Assembly (NCBI GenBank): GCA_902798745.1
Contig: CADBXM010000005.1
Location: forward strand, 29,768 to 93,767
From: an uncultured Eubacteriales bacterium
GTDB taxonomy: Bacteria > Bacillota > Clostridia > Peptostreptococcales > Anaerovoracaceae
Direction of reading: 5' to 3'
DNA length: 64,000 nt
Positions 45,801-54,250 of this stretch are shown piece after piece. The position numbers and the translations under genes were made by a program. The stretch's first letter is position 1. The number at the start of each line of letters is the position of its first letter. A model generated the notes under the pieces. That model was not told the origin of the DNA, did not search any database, and saw only the letters and a program-made list of their open reading frames with translations.

Positions 45801-46410
45801 CTTTCAGCATTTCGGCTTTTTCGTATGCCCATTCGAAGTAATCCGGCATACTTCGGAGCTTGCTGTAAGCCTTGAGCATGCCTTCCATGAATGTATCTTC
45901 AGTCCGCTCTTCGCTGTAGAGCCTCAGGAACGATCTGAAGCTGCCGCCTTCAATAATAGCGTCATCGGCAAAGGCATCTTCAAACAGCTCGCTTATCGCC
46001 TCTCTCTGGAGAAGTTCAGACTGCGCTTCATCGGCCGTCGCAAAGCCCGGATCCATATCCAGTTCGTGGAAAAACTCTCTGATTACACGGAGCGAGAAGC
46101 TGTTGATGGTGGTGATATATGCTTTGTAGAGCTTCGCGAGCTGCGCGCTTAAGCGCGGCGCATCCTCGGGATGCGCGGCTATCCGCCCCCGGATAGCCCT
46201 CGCGAGCCTGAGCCTCATCTCGGATGCTGCAGCATTTGTAAAGGTCACCACAAGCATTTCATCGACATCAGCCTTGCCGTCAAGGATGATGCCGATGATC
46301 CTCTCTACCAGAACAGCCGTCTTTCCCGAACCCGCTGCGGCGGATACCAAGACAGATTTGTCGGTGGTCTCTATCGCTGTTAATTGTTCATCAGTAAATT
46401 TTGTTGCCAT
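42835..46410 (-). CDS. addA: ATP-dependent helicase/nuclease subunit A (AddA)
   Basis: The RecBCD-like helicase-nuclease subunit of Bacillota, 1191 residues. Motif I SAAAGSGKTAVLVERI begins at residue 23, motif II is DEYQDTNN, VGDIKQSIYKFRQAEPEIF follows, and YVAMTRARNKLFLVGT is motif VI. Near the C-terminus MILLDYKSSF is the RecB-family nuclease motif. A TTG-initiated frame from 46428 is possible, but the ATG at 46410 fits other AddA starts. The partner AddB, usually encoded just upstream, is not here: the neighbour is an Hsp70-like gene ending 10 bases before this start. A terminator follows. Confidence 0.95.
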   Translation of the reverse strand: MATKFTDEQLTAIETTDKSVLVSAAAGSGKTAVLVERIIGIILDGKADVDEMLVVTFTNAAASEMRLRLARAIRGRIAAHPEDAPRLSAQLAKLYKAYITTINSFSLRVIREFFHELDMDPGFATADEAQSELLQREAISELFEDAFADDAIIEGGSFRSFLRLYSEERTEDTFMEGMLKAYSKLRSMPDYFEWAYEKAEMLKVTPESFAGSDLQKLMSEDCLDAFKKVLGALNKLQTIFENAGLAEIYEGKLKPQAEAAVEIISRLASSGFDDGVLNAIEAFPKAMISVRAADKKELYEPIKPEVKRIREKIIKAELDGFKNRYLVPDFATRLSEMNASYGYTIYYLKLLEEFERRYREKKKEHRLMDFSDQEHYAVEILKNKDNAEILRKRFKYIFVDEYQDTNNIQEHLISSVARPDNVFRVGDIKQSIYKFRQAEPEIFEALYKKFSECGDENELAIDLGKNFRTNDRTIRYINHVFKRIMEGYDERAMLYTGLDCPEEYDFIPEVHILTEEGSDIEADPDTGIEEIGDDDTAEEELSKEEAEAEYIAKLCASVIGTDFYDTNTREVRKVKPGDIAILFRAVRYRGELMSRALRDHGIEPHIEGNEDYFDTVEIEIALALLSVIDNMRRDVPLIAVLHSEIFSFDPEDLANIRIAYGNRRDAFFEAFEWYASDGPEGELKKKVQGAVSDLMEWRALSRMMPLPDLVWKVLVDSGYYRMVGAMPGGAMRQANLRSLADRAAQFSKDSVATLSSFIGFLDVLKSKKLSNGQTPTSGKDDNVVRISTIHKSKGLEYPFVIVGGLGHRFQFDNNEKGFSFDSGVGVGLPYIDPDRKYWRSTSVQRAINSKSKRDSYREELRLLYVAMTRARNKLFLVGTIKSEEDLTSYVANPQNFLKAMGDTLKSGFNRYRISPLELKVSSKANSHTGSIREYTDKPLSAEEQKLYDEIDRRFSYKYPHEYMLDAKAKYSVSAIRREELEAAKNSADDDSDISARQADTEVVNLWRNTVAKKKAGAADIGTAYHRIMEFIDFSKVTDSDGNIDEAYIAERAGFLRAHDAIDEAVYDSLDLTKIAAFFASDLGQRAIAADAAGTLKREKPFTLRTNRGGRDIMVQGVIDCCFEENGKMILLDYKSSFIHPGRPLEVEIGRIRDEYKVQIELYSEALRKGSGKDVGEAYLYLFTVSEAVNML

Positions 46411-46420
46411 ATCAATAGCT

Positions 46421-48334
46421 TCAGCCAAGCGGTATCTCGACCACTTCAGCCATCTTTATCAACGCATGTTCGATCTGCCCGGATATCTCATCCACCATGC
46501 GCTTTGTGATCTCATCGCTCTTATCTTTCTCGAGGCTTTCGTAGAACGACTCCTTGATATCCCTGCTTACGCTATCCATGCGCATCCTGAATGTGTTCTT
46601 AGGCACCAGCCTGCGCATAGTCTTAGGTATATCCGCTGTCAGCATCTTTTCCTGCATCTTGTCCTTACCCAAAATAAGTATCACGGCGGAAGCGATCACT
46701 CCGATCAGCACCCCTTCAGGACCCGCCATGAACGGTATCAGATCGATCGCGGATATGAGCAAAGCCACGAGAGCAGTCACGGTAGAATCGATCAGGAATG
46801 TCATCTCCTCTACTGCGAATATGTTCTTTGCGTCGACCTTTATGTCGATATCCGAAGCTGACAGATATGATCTCAGGCTCAGGGCCGTGTACGGCACCCT
46901 ATGCTTTATGCAAATAGGAACAGTATATTCTTCAAGCTCTTCGACTACCGGCTTCAGCCAGTTGGTGATAGGACCGGCCAGCAGTTCTCTTGTTTCATCT
47001 TTTTTCAGGAATTCGGCGACGTCGATCTGCAGTATCCCATCGGTATCCGACAGTTTCTGTATCTCGCCGTTTCTCCACCTGTCGAATATTGGCATAGCCA
47101 CCTGCTCTATCATCGGGTCGACCAGACAGTCCACCGCGTCCTTATAAAGCTTCGGGATGTGCTTCTCCACTATCTCCTCTATCGTCGTATCACGGATCAG
47201 CTTATCCAGATCCTCTCTGAACTCCCTGATGTCTTCATCGATACGACCACAGTAAGCCAGACCTCTGGCTACAGAAAATTCCGGGTCAGTTGCAGCTATA
47301 ATAACTGCGTCGGGGAATATCTCACTGCACCAGTCTCTGATGGACTCCAGCTTGCTCACACCACCTGTCAGGAATATGAGCTCAGGCTGCTCTCCAGAAA
47401 TATTCTCTTTCACGTCTTTGAGAGATGAGATGAATACTTCCTTCCATGAGCGCCCGCCGAGGCTTTGCGTCTTTTTGTTGACGAGCTTCTTCGCGACATC
47501 GGCATTCATCCTAAGTGTGAGCTTGACCGGGCGGTCATAGCGCAGCACTATGGTTTCCCTGCAATCATGAGAGGCCCAGTACTCTTCATCGGAGAAATAC
47601 TTTTCCTTCAGCCTGCGCGCAGCAAACTCAGCATAATTCTTCCAAGCATCGCTCGCATCGAATACGGCTTTTATCTTTTTGCGGCTTATGCCTGATGCTT
47701 CGACAGAACTTTCGAGCAATATCTCATCCATTATGCCGCCGCCCAGCATGACTTCGCCCGCAGTCTGCATCTCGACTTCCTTACCTCCCATGATATACGC
47801 GAAGTCAGTCGTCGATGAGCCTATATCCACTACCAGCACCGGCTTTGACAGTATGTCCACGCCCAGCTGCAGATGCTTGGACTGACAGGCGCTCACCATG
47901 GCAGCCCTTGATTCAGAGATGATCTTGGCCGGTGGATATCCAGCGCCTTCGAATATCTCACGATAATGCTCTCTCGTGTTTTTGTTCCATCCTGCTGGGC
48001 ATCCGATGTAGAATGAGCACTCCTCATTCTTGATCAAATCACCGTTCCCATACAGCTCGCCCAGAACTCCCGCAGCAAAACTCTTCACATCGGCTGCACT
48101 GGAGCGGTCTGTAAGGAACCTGCTTTTGAAGCGGATACGGCGTTTTGTAACATTGTCAGCATAGCAGGCTTTTTCACCTATGATAAGATCACCCGAAGTC
48201 GGCACGGCATATGCCGTGATAAAACTCTCCTCACCCGCCACGGTGAGAACTTCAGGCGTCGCCTGTTCTCCTTTGTTAAGCCTGGTGATCGCGCTTTCAG
48301 CGTCACCCAGGTCAAATCCATAAAAACGATCCAT
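46421..48334 (-). CDS. Hsp70-like actin-fold ATPase with C-terminal membrane hairpin
   Basis: A 637-residue protein I do not recognise as a named family. Residues 1-365 are an actin/Hsp70-type ATPase: phosphate-1-like YGFDLGDAESAI, YIGCPAGW at 109-116, phosphate-2 VLVVDIGSSTTDFAYIMGG (167-185) and adenosine motif FLTGGVSKLES (321-331). No DnaK peptide-binding beta domain follows. Instead there are about 150 charged, mostly helical residues, two adjacent hydrophobic helices (about 518-537 and 540-557, with a helical-hairpin break at DLIPFMAGPEG) and a helical tail. A TTG precedes the ATG at 48334, which has AAGG 7 bases upstream. It lies 18 bases after a membrane-protein gene and 10 before addA. 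Confidence 0.72.
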   Translation of the reverse strand: MDRFYGFDLGDAESAITRLNKGEQATPEVLTVAGEESFITAYAVPTSGDLIIGEKACYADNVTKRRIRFKSRFLTDRSSAADVKSFAAGVLGELYGNGDLIKNEECSFYIGCPAGWNKNTREHYREIFEGAGYPPAKIISESRAAMVSACQSKHLQLGVDILSKPVLVVDIGSSTTDFAYIMGGKEVEMQTAGEVMLGGGIMDEILLESSVEASGISRKKIKAVFDASDAWKNYAEFAARRLKEKYFSDEEYWASHDCRETIVLRYDRPVKLTLRMNADVAKKLVNKKTQSLGGRSWKEVFISSLKDVKENISGEQPELIFLTGGVSKLESIRDWCSEIFPDAVIIAATDPEFSVARGLAYCGRIDEDIREFREDLDKLIRDTTIEEIVEKHIPKLYKDAVDCLVDPMIEQVAMPIFDRWRNGEIQKLSDTDGILQIDVAEFLKKDETRELLAGPITNWLKPVVEELEEYTVPICIKHRVPYTALSLRSYLSASDIDIKVDAKNIFAVEEMTFLIDSTVTALVALLISAIDLIPFMAGPEGVLIGVIASAVILILGKDKMQEKMLTADIPKTMRRLVPKNTFRMRMDSVSRDIKESFYESLEKDKSDEITKRMVDEISGQIEHALIKMAEVVEIPLG

Positions 48335-48352
48335 CAAAGAGCCTTTCTTTTG

Positions 48353-49240
48353 CTATCTTCCTTTAGAGGCAAGTCCTTTCTTAAGCAGCTCGCCCTGAGC
48401 GACCAGAGCCGGCCTTATGGTAGCCGCAGAATTGCCCGGCATAAGGTCAAAGTATTGGGCAGTGTCTTTACTGTAATCGACTACGTCTATCTGATTCCTG
48501 TGGAGGAAGTACTTTATCTGATCTACCTTTTCGAGAGCGAATTCGGGATCCCCGCTATATGCTGCTGCCAGAAGATCAGAGAACAGTTCGAGCTCAGACC
48601 GGGTAACTGCCTTACCGTCAATGGTACCGGCTTTCTCCTGTTCCTCCATATGCTCAGCTGCGCGTATCTCTTCAAGGCTCTGATCAACTGAAAGTATTGC
48701 ATTTCTGAAGTTGCGATAGATTTTGTCCGCATCGATGCGGATCTCCACCTGTTGATCCTTCTTTACGGCCTTTTTCTTTTTCGGGCGGGCGTACATGTAT
48801 CCTGAGAAGTATAGACATACCATGCCTACCACCACTGCGCCAACATGCAGCAGCACCTCTTCGCGTGCCTTTACTTCCGCTGCCAGGTAAGCGTCCATCA
48901 AGTATGGCCCTACCCCAAACACGCAAAGCAGAAGCCCCAGAACGAACAATAGCAGGAAAGATATCTTGAACGATCCCACCTCGTCCTCGGGTTCATGTCC
49001 GCTCTCCCAGACTTTCACCTTGCCGTTTGAATCCATAAGCGGGAGTGAAAGTCTCACCGCTTGCAGCATATATGCGGCAGCGCCTCTCTCACGTTCGCTT
49101 CCGGCCTGCTCGTTGTGCCTGAGCAGAAGTTTGTCCAGTTCTTTGTCCAGGACACGTACAGCCTTTTCAGCAGTAGCTGCAGCGGATAATTCCGTAAGCA
49201 GCTTGTCCTTATCTTTTTCAAGTAAATCCGTAATTTTCAT
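48353..49240 (-). CDS. Two-helix membrane protein, probable partner of the Hsp70-like ATPase
   Basis: A 295-residue protein with no family I can name. Residues 1-90 are charged and helical, two membrane helices lie at about 92-113 and 129-150, ARPKKKKAVKKD marks the cytoplasmic side, and residues 165-295 are helical with a small conserved-looking end, ATIRPALVAQGELLKKG. That end is reminiscent of the RPA segment closing GrpE, the nucleotide-exchange factor of DnaK, but the match is only a few residues. It precedes the Hsp70-like gene in the same direction, which suggests one membrane complex. No strong ribosome site is seen before the ATG. Confidence 0.6.
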   Translation of the reverse strand: MKITDLLEKDKDKLLTELSAAATAEKAVRVLDKELDKLLLRHNEQAGSERERGAAAYMLQAVRLSLPLMDSNGKVKVWESGHEPEDEVGSFKISFLLLFVLGLLLCVFGVGPYLMDAYLAAEVKAREEVLLHVGAVVVGMVCLYFSGYMYARPKKKKAVKKDQQVEIRIDADKIYRNFRNAILSVDQSLEEIRAAEHMEEQEKAGTIDGKAVTRSELELFSDLLAAAYSGDPEFALEKVDQIKYFLHRNQIDVVDYSKDTAQYFDLMPGNSAATIRPALVAQGELLKKGLASKGR

Positions 49241-49344
49241 AGCAATCGTATTTTACCACATTCTCCGGTCGATTATGTTATCAGACGATCATACCACCCT
49301 TATTATAGCAAAAATAACGATATCGGCGAATTGTAATAGAACTC

Positions 49345-49374
49345 AAAAAAGAGACCGGCTTTTAAGCCGGTCTC
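49345..49374 (-). terminator. Terminator of gpmI
   Basis: GAGACCGGCTT (49351-49361) pairs with its complement at 49364-49374, followed on the minus strand by six T residues (49345-49350). It lies 17 bases past the gpmI stop. Confidence 0.85.
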
Positions 49375-49391
49375 ACACCTTTATTTACATG

Positions 49392-50906
49392 TTATACAAG
49401 CACATCGCCTTCCATACCGCCCGGTACTTCGAGTCCCATCATAGTAAGGAGCGTAGGCGCTATATCTGCCAGCTTGCCTGTAGTCTTTTTGAACGGCATA
49501 GGTTCATTGCATATATGGCAGAGCGGAACAACAGAAGTGGAATGCTTCGTGACCACCTTGCCAGCATCATCTATCATGTAGTCGGCATTACCATGGTCTG
49601 CGGTAAGCAGTATCTGTCCGTCATGAGCAAGTATAGCCTCAGCGATATTTCCAACCAGCCCGTCGAGTGTCTCGATAGCCTTTACTGCCGCGTCGAACAC
49701 TCCGGTGTGTCCTACCATGTCAGGGTTTGCGAAGTTGAGGATGATCAAGTCATACAGATCCTCGTTGATCTTCTCTATAACAGTCTCTGCCACCTTAGGA
49801 GCGCTCATCTCCGGCTGGAGATCGTATGTCTCGACTTTAGGGGACGGGATGAGGATCCTGTCTTCATTCTTGTTAGGCTCCTCCACTCCACCGTTGAAGA
49901 AGAAAGTGACATGAGCGTATTTTTCGGTCTCGGCTATCCTGAGCTGTCTGAGTCCGAGGTCGGCGATCGTTCCACCGAGAGTTGGCTCGACTGCTTCAGG
50001 CGGGAACGCGACTGTTACGTTAGGCATGGTGGCATCGTATTCCGCCATGCAAACGTATGTGAGATCCTTCGGAGCCGACTTTCTCTCAAAGCCATCGAAT
50101 TCAGGATCGACAAGAGCTCTTGTGATCTCCCTTGCTCTGTCAGGTCTGAAATTGATGAAAACAACGGAATCTCCGGACTTGATAGGGACAGCGTTCACAA
50201 CAGTAGGCTGCAGGAACTCATCGGTCTCGTCCTTTGCATATGAATTATCGATCGCCTCCTGCGAATCCTTCGCTTTGAGTCCTTCCGACAAAGTCAGTGC
50301 ATCGTAAGCGCGAACGAGTCTCTCCCATCTCTTGTCTCTGTCCATGGCGTAGAAGCGACCCGAGATGACTCCGATCTGTCCTACTCCCAGTTCCTTCATA
50401 TAGTCTTCCAGAGGGAGCAGCCAGTCGAGTGCGCTCTTAGGCGGCACGTCACGGCCGTCGAGGAAGCAATGGACCACAACATCCTTGACTCCGTTTCTCT
50501 TCGCCATTTCAATTGTAGCCTTGAGATGTTCGAAGTGACTGTGGACTCCGCCATCGGAAACTAGCCCCATTATGTGGAGCGTATGTCCCTCAGCCGCGTT
50601 CTTCATCGCTCCGAGAAGCGCCTTGTTTTCGAAGAAACTTCCAGAGTCTATGGCTCTTGAGATCTTAAGGAGATTCTGATAGATGACGCTGCCTGCGCCG
50701 ATGTTGAGATGTCCAACCTCTGAGTTGCCCATCTGACCCGCCGGAAGACCGACAGGCTCGCCGCTCGCCTCTATCGTGATGAATGGATATTTCTCAAAGA
50801 ATCCGTCCAGCACCGGCTTGTTTGCCGCCGCTATGGCATTACCGTGTTTTTCCTCTCTGATACCGAATCCATCGAGTATCATGAGCATCGTAGGTCTGTG
50901 TTTCAT
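49392..50906 (-). CDS. gpmI: 2,3-bisphosphoglycerate-independent phosphoglycerate mutase
   Basis: Interconverts 3- and 2-phosphoglycerate in glycolysis using manganese. The 504-residue protein belongs to the alkaline phosphatase superfamily: LMILDGFGIRE at the start, the phosphoserine in MGNSEVGHLNIGAG, DGRDVPPKSALDWL, and the metal ligands in ANPDMVGHTG and LTADHGNADYM. It begins at the last base of the rpoZ stop (TAATG), so it is translationally coupled to the omega-subunit gene, an uncommon pairing. Confidence 0.96.
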   Translation of the reverse strand: MKHRPTMLMILDGFGIREEKHGNAIAAANKPVLDGFFEKYPFITIEASGEPVGLPAGQMGNSEVGHLNIGAGSVIYQNLLKISRAIDSGSFFENKALLGAMKNAAEGHTLHIMGLVSDGGVHSHFEHLKATIEMAKRNGVKDVVVHCFLDGRDVPPKSALDWLLPLEDYMKELGVGQIGVISGRFYAMDRDKRWERLVRAYDALTLSEGLKAKDSQEAIDNSYAKDETDEFLQPTVVNAVPIKSGDSVVFINFRPDRAREITRALVDPEFDGFERKSAPKDLTYVCMAEYDATMPNVTVAFPPEAVEPTLGGTIADLGLRQLRIAETEKYAHVTFFFNGGVEEPNKNEDRILIPSPKVETYDLQPEMSAPKVAETVIEKINEDLYDLIILNFANPDMVGHTGVFDAAVKAIETLDGLVGNIAEAILAHDGQILLTADHGNADYMIDDAGKVVTKHSTSVVPLCHICNEPMPFKKTTGKLADIAPTLLTMMGLEVPGGMEGDVLV

Positions 50907-51277
50907 TATTTTTCCTCCGCAGACTCTTCCTCCGCAGGTGCTTCAGCAGCTTCCTCAGCCGGGGCTTCTTCTGCTGCGACAGCCTCTTCAGCTGCAGCTT
51001 TTTCTTCCTCAGCAGTCTCTTCAGCCGCTTCTTCTGCCTCTGCTTCTTCGGCAGGAGCTTCCTCAACAGGCTCCTCATGCACAGGTCTTCTGTATGAGAT
51101 CATGTCGTCTGCTACTTCCTTAGCCGCCTGGCTTACAGGTCTTTCGCACTCTTCTTCAGTGAGGGCCGGCTTGCCGTCAACGATATCTCTGGCTCTCTTG
51201 GCAGCGAGAATGCAGAGTGAGTATCTGCTGTCGGTCTTTTCGTTAAGTGTGTTTATCGATGGATAGAGTAACATCAT
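50906..51277 (-). CDS. rpoZ: RNA polymerase omega subunit with acidic C-terminal tail
   Basis: A 123-residue protein. Residues 1-65 match bacterial omega: MLLYPSINTLNEKTDSRYSL, then AAKRARDI and a QAAKEVADDMI segment. After residue about 68 comes a low-complexity tail of some 55 residues made almost only of Glu and Ala with a few Pro, carrying strong negative charge. Most omegas end near residue 70-90. Two ATG codons are adjacent; AAGGGGA lies just upstream. It sits between gmk and gpmI, as part of the usual yicC-gmk-rpoZ run. Confidence 0.88.
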   Translation of the reverse strand: MMLLYPSINTLNEKTDSRYSLCILAAKRARDIVDGKPALTEEECERPVSQAAKEVADDMISYRRPVHEEPVEEAPAEEAEAEEAAEETAEEEKAAAEEAVAAEEAPAEEAAEAPAEEESAEEK

Positions 51278-51306
51278 TTCCCCTTTCTATGTTGAAATGC
51301 TTTCGC

Positions 51307-51927
51307 TTATTTATCTTGCTGGTTTTCGTACTGTTTGATTATCGGCTTCACTACCTCTGGCACTCTCGAAGCTTCCGCAGCCATTATGCTCTTTATGGCG
51401 CTGACCGATTCATCCAGCACATCGTTCACGATGAAGTAATCGTATTCGCCTATAAGCTTTATCTCATTGACAGCTTGCCCGAGTCGCTTTTCGATGTCTT
51501 CTCTGCTCTCGGTGCCTCTGCCTTCAAGTCTGGATCTCAGAACTTCCAGACTAGGCGGAAGTATGAAAATGAGAACTGCTTCAGGCATCGCTTTTTTCAC
51601 CTGGAGCCCGCCCTGGACATCGATGTCGAGTATCACGTTGCGGCCTCTTTCAAGGCGGCTCATCACCATGTCCTTTGGCGTTCCGTAATAGTTGTCAAAG
51701 ACTGTCGCGTATTCTAGGAACCCTTCATCGGCTATATTTGTCTCGAATTCCTCTTTCGTCACGAAGAAATAGTCTTTTCCGTGAACTTCGCCCGGTCTCG
51801 GTGATCTGGTCGTCATCGATACCGAAAACTCGTTTCCGATCTCCTTGAGTATCTCGGCGCAGATAGTGCCCTTGCCTGTTCCTGAAGGACCGGATATTAC
51901 ATAAAGCTTACCTTTTTTACGGCTCAT
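51307..51927 (-). CDS. gmk: Guanylate kinase
   Basis: Phosphorylates GMP to GDP. The 206-residue protein has the P-loop YVISGPSGTGKGTICAEI, the GMP-binding TTRSPRPGEVHGKDYFFV, and the lid segment around RGTESREDIEKRL. Length is typical. GGGAGG precedes the ATG. It is 67 bases after yicC and 29 before rpoZ. Confidence 0.96.
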   Translation of the reverse strand: MSRKKGKLYVISGPSGTGKGTICAEILKEIGNEFSVSMTTRSPRPGEVHGKDYFFVTKEEFETNIADEGFLEYATVFDNYYGTPKDMVMSRLERGRNVILDIDVQGGLQVKKAMPEAVLIFILPPSLEVLRSRLEGRGTESREDIEKRLGQAVNEIKLIGEYDYFIVNDVLDESVSAIKSIMAAEASRVPEVVKPIIKQYENQQDK

Positions 51928-51994
51928 ACTTACCTCCCGCGAACAAATATTGTATCACTATTGGCTCCGGCATTGCAATTCTCAGGACACTAAA

Positions 51995-52888
51995 TTACTC
52001 AATGTTCTGAACCTGCTCGCGGATCTTTTCTATTTCTGCCTTGAGATCGAGCATCATCGATGTGATATCCTTGTCGTTTGACTTTGATCCGATGGTATTT
52101 GCCTCTCTGTTCATCTCCTGGATCAGAAAGTCTATCTTCTTTCCGATCGCTTCGCTGCCATCGCTTCCGAGGAATCCTCTAAGCTGGCTCACGTGGCTCT
52201 CGAGCCTTACAAGCTCTTCGGTGATGTTTGCTTTGTCTGCGAAGATGGCTGCCTCAAGCGCGATCCTCTCTTCCGGGACTTCGTATACTCCATCAAGGAG
52301 TTCCTCGACTCTGGCCTTGAACTTCGCAGCGTATTCCTTTTCGATCTCAGGAGCCCTCTCCTCGATATTCTTTCTGATGCTCTCAACTGTATCGGCTCTT
52401 GCTGAAAGGTCTGCCGCCAGTTTCTTTCCCTCGGCTTCTCGCATGCTGCAAAAGTCGTCGAGTGCCTTTTCCGTTGCGGCAAGCAGTCTTCCCGTTACAG
52501 CCTCTTCATCCTCTTCGGCAGCAACGGTCTTGATCACATCAGGCATCTTTGCGAGCAGGCCGAGCGACGGCCCCATTAGCTCACCTATCTCAAAGGTCTC
52601 GCTCAGATCAGTCAGAGCATTGTAGTACTTCGCGGCAAGATCCTTGTCGAGCATCACGTCGCTGTCACTGCGGCCGATGTTATCAACGCTTACACCCACT
52701 TCAACCTTGCCCCTATGCACCTTTTCCTTTATCGCGCTCTTGATGGTGTCTTCTGCGAACGCGTACTTTCTCGGCATCTTGACGAAAATATCCAGGTATC
52801 TGTGATTGACCGCTCTTATCTCAACGGTCACTCTGCTCACCTCGTCAGTATATTCGCCCCTGCCAAAACCCGTCATGCTTTTTATCAT
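51995..52888 (-). CDS. YicC-family endoribonuclease
   Basis: A 297-residue protein with the family start IKSMTGFGRGEYTDEVSRVTVEIRAVNHRYLDI and end MNREANTIGSKSNDKDITSMMLDLKAEIEKIREQVQNIE. Members of this family have been described as RNA-degrading enzymes (YicC/YloC). It precedes gmk and rpoZ as in many Bacillota. AAAGGAGG precedes the ATG. Confidence 0.92.
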   Translation of the reverse strand: MIKSMTGFGRGEYTDEVSRVTVEIRAVNHRYLDIFVKMPRKYAFAEDTIKSAIKEKVHRGKVEVGVSVDNIGRSDSDVMLDKDLAAKYYNALTDLSETFEIGELMGPSLGLLAKMPDVIKTVAAEEDEEAVTGRLLAATEKALDDFCSMREAEGKKLAADLSARADTVESIRKNIEERAPEIEKEYAAKFKARVEELLDGVYEVPEERIALEAAIFADKANITEELVRLESHVSQLRGFLGSDGSEAIGKKIDFLIQEMNREANTIGSKSNDKDITSMMLDLKAEIEKIREQVQNIE

Positions 52889-52967
52889 TTCCGAAAGCCT
52901 CCTTTCCGGTCTTATTGCCTTGATCTTTCGGGCACATCAAATAATACCACAACTTGGAGGATATTGC

Positions 52968-52996
52968 TTGAACAGGAGAAGCGTAAAAACTATTAT
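52968..52996 (+). promoter_or_regulatory. Promoter of the EEP-fold gene
   Basis: TTGAAC (52968-52973) and TATTAT (52991-52996) are 17 bases apart on the plus strand, about 50 bases before the ATG at 53046. Confidence 0.5.
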
Positions 52997-53045
52997 TGAA
53001 GTAGAAAATAACTCTAAGTATCAAAGAATGATCGAAGGTGGTGCT

Positions 53046-54149
53046 ATGGGTAAACATGAAAAACAAGAAAAGAAAAAAGGCGGTTTTTTCAGGGGTCTGC
53101 TCAAGCTGGTAGTGTGGCTGCTCGTCATCGTGATCGTATTGGTCGGAGGAATGATAGGGTTCCTGTCCGCGACTGAATTCAAACCGGGCGATGTCGAGAC
53201 TGCCGAGATCGCAGGCCAGGCAAACGGAAAACTGAAATCAGGTGCTGAAATGACTGTTATGTCCTGGAACATAGGTTACGGAGCTCTGGGTGATAACGCC
53301 GACTTCTTCATGGACGGAGGCACCTCGGTTTACACCGCCGACGAGGAGCGCGTAGAGAGCAATATGGATGGAATAATTGACAATATCGGTACTTCCAAGC
53401 CGGACATAGCGTTCATCCAGGAGATAGATCAGGACTCATCACGCTCGCATCACACTAATGAGTACGAAATGCTACAGACAGAATTCCCTGATTACTGCAC
53501 CTCTTTTGCCAACAATTTCAAGGTCGCCTATCTTCCTTATCCTATCCCGCCGATGGGAAAGGTCGACTCGGGAATAGCGACATTCTCGAAATATCAGGCC
53601 GACTCAGCTGAGAGGATACAACTGCCGATACCTTTCACCTGGCCTATGCGCATGGCCAATCTGAAGCGCTGCCTGCTCGTGGAAAGGATCCCGGTCGCCG
53701 GTTCTGACAAAGAACTTGTGCTGGTGAACCTCCACCTTGAAGCATATGACAGCGGCGAAGGCAAAGTCGCGCAGACAAAGCAGCTTGCCGAGTTACTGAA
53801 TCAGGAATATGAAAAAGGCAATTACGTCATTGCCGGCGGTGACTTCAATCAGATCTTCTCGAGCGAAGACTACAATGCCTTTGCCGTCAAAGAAGGAATG
53901 TGGAGCCCGGGGATCATCGACGTGTCGACCATACCGGGCAAGTGGAACTTCCTTATGGACGAAAAAGTGCCGAGCTGCCGAAGCCTCGACCAGCCATATG
54001 CGGGATCTGATAAGGATAATTTCCAGTATTACCTGATAGATGGCTTCATAACAAGCGGGAACATCGATGTAAAGAGCTGTGTTACACAGGATCTGGGCTT
54101 TAAGAATTCCGACCACAACCCTGTACTGATGAAGATAAAGCTTAAATAG
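53046..54149 (+). CDS. Membrane-anchored endonuclease/exonuclease/phosphatase-fold protein
   Basis: A 367-residue protein with one N-terminal membrane helix (about 18-42, after a lysine-rich cytoplasmic start) and an extracellular EEP domain. Typical motifs are MSWNIGYGAL, DIAFIQEID, VNLHLEA, AGGDFNQIF and a final NSDHNPVLMKIKL, giving the expected metal and catalytic residues. Family members cleave phosphodiesters or phosphomonoesters of DNA, sphingomyelin or inositol lipids; the substrate here is unknown. The open frame begins far upstream at 52806, but GAAGGTGG precedes the ATG at 53046. It is a single plus-strand gene divergent from yicC. Confidence 0.85.
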   Translation: MGKHEKQEKKKGGFFRGLLKLVVWLLVIVIVLVGGMIGFLSATEFKPGDVETAEIAGQANGKLKSGAEMTVMSWNIGYGALGDNADFFMDGGTSVYTADEERVESNMDGIIDNIGTSKPDIAFIQEIDQDSSRSHHTNEYEMLQTEFPDYCTSFANNFKVAYLPYPIPPMGKVDSGIATFSKYQADSAERIQLPIPFTWPMRMANLKRCLLVERIPVAGSDKELVLVNLHLEAYDSGEGKVAQTKQLAELLNQEYEKGNYVIAGGDFNQIFSSEDYNAFAVKEGMWSPGIIDVSTIPGKWNFLMDEKVPSCRSLDQPYAGSDKDNFQYYLIDGFITSGNIDVKSCVTQDLGFKNSDHNPVLMKIKLK

Positions 54150-54183
54150 AATGAGGCGGTCCCCGCCCAAGATCAGCAAGAAA

Positions 54184-54218
54184 ACAGCGCATACCGGTCA
54201 CAAGCCGATATGCGCTGT
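54184..54218. terminator. Bidirectional terminator between the EEP gene and mscL
   Basis: A 10-bp stem (ACAGCGCATA with its complement, 54184-54218) plus an inner CGG/CCG helix. ATTTTAT follows on the plus strand and TTTTCTTG on the minus strand, so it can stop both convergent genes. Confidence 0.75.
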
Positions 54219-54250
54219 ATTTTATGTTGAATTCAGGATCAATGATCAGA

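Noticed and set aside
50844-51266. Ser/Ala-rich plus-strand open frame opposite rpoZ
   Set aside because: It is the complement of the Glu/Ala-coding tail of omega; the repetitive composition explains the lack of stops.
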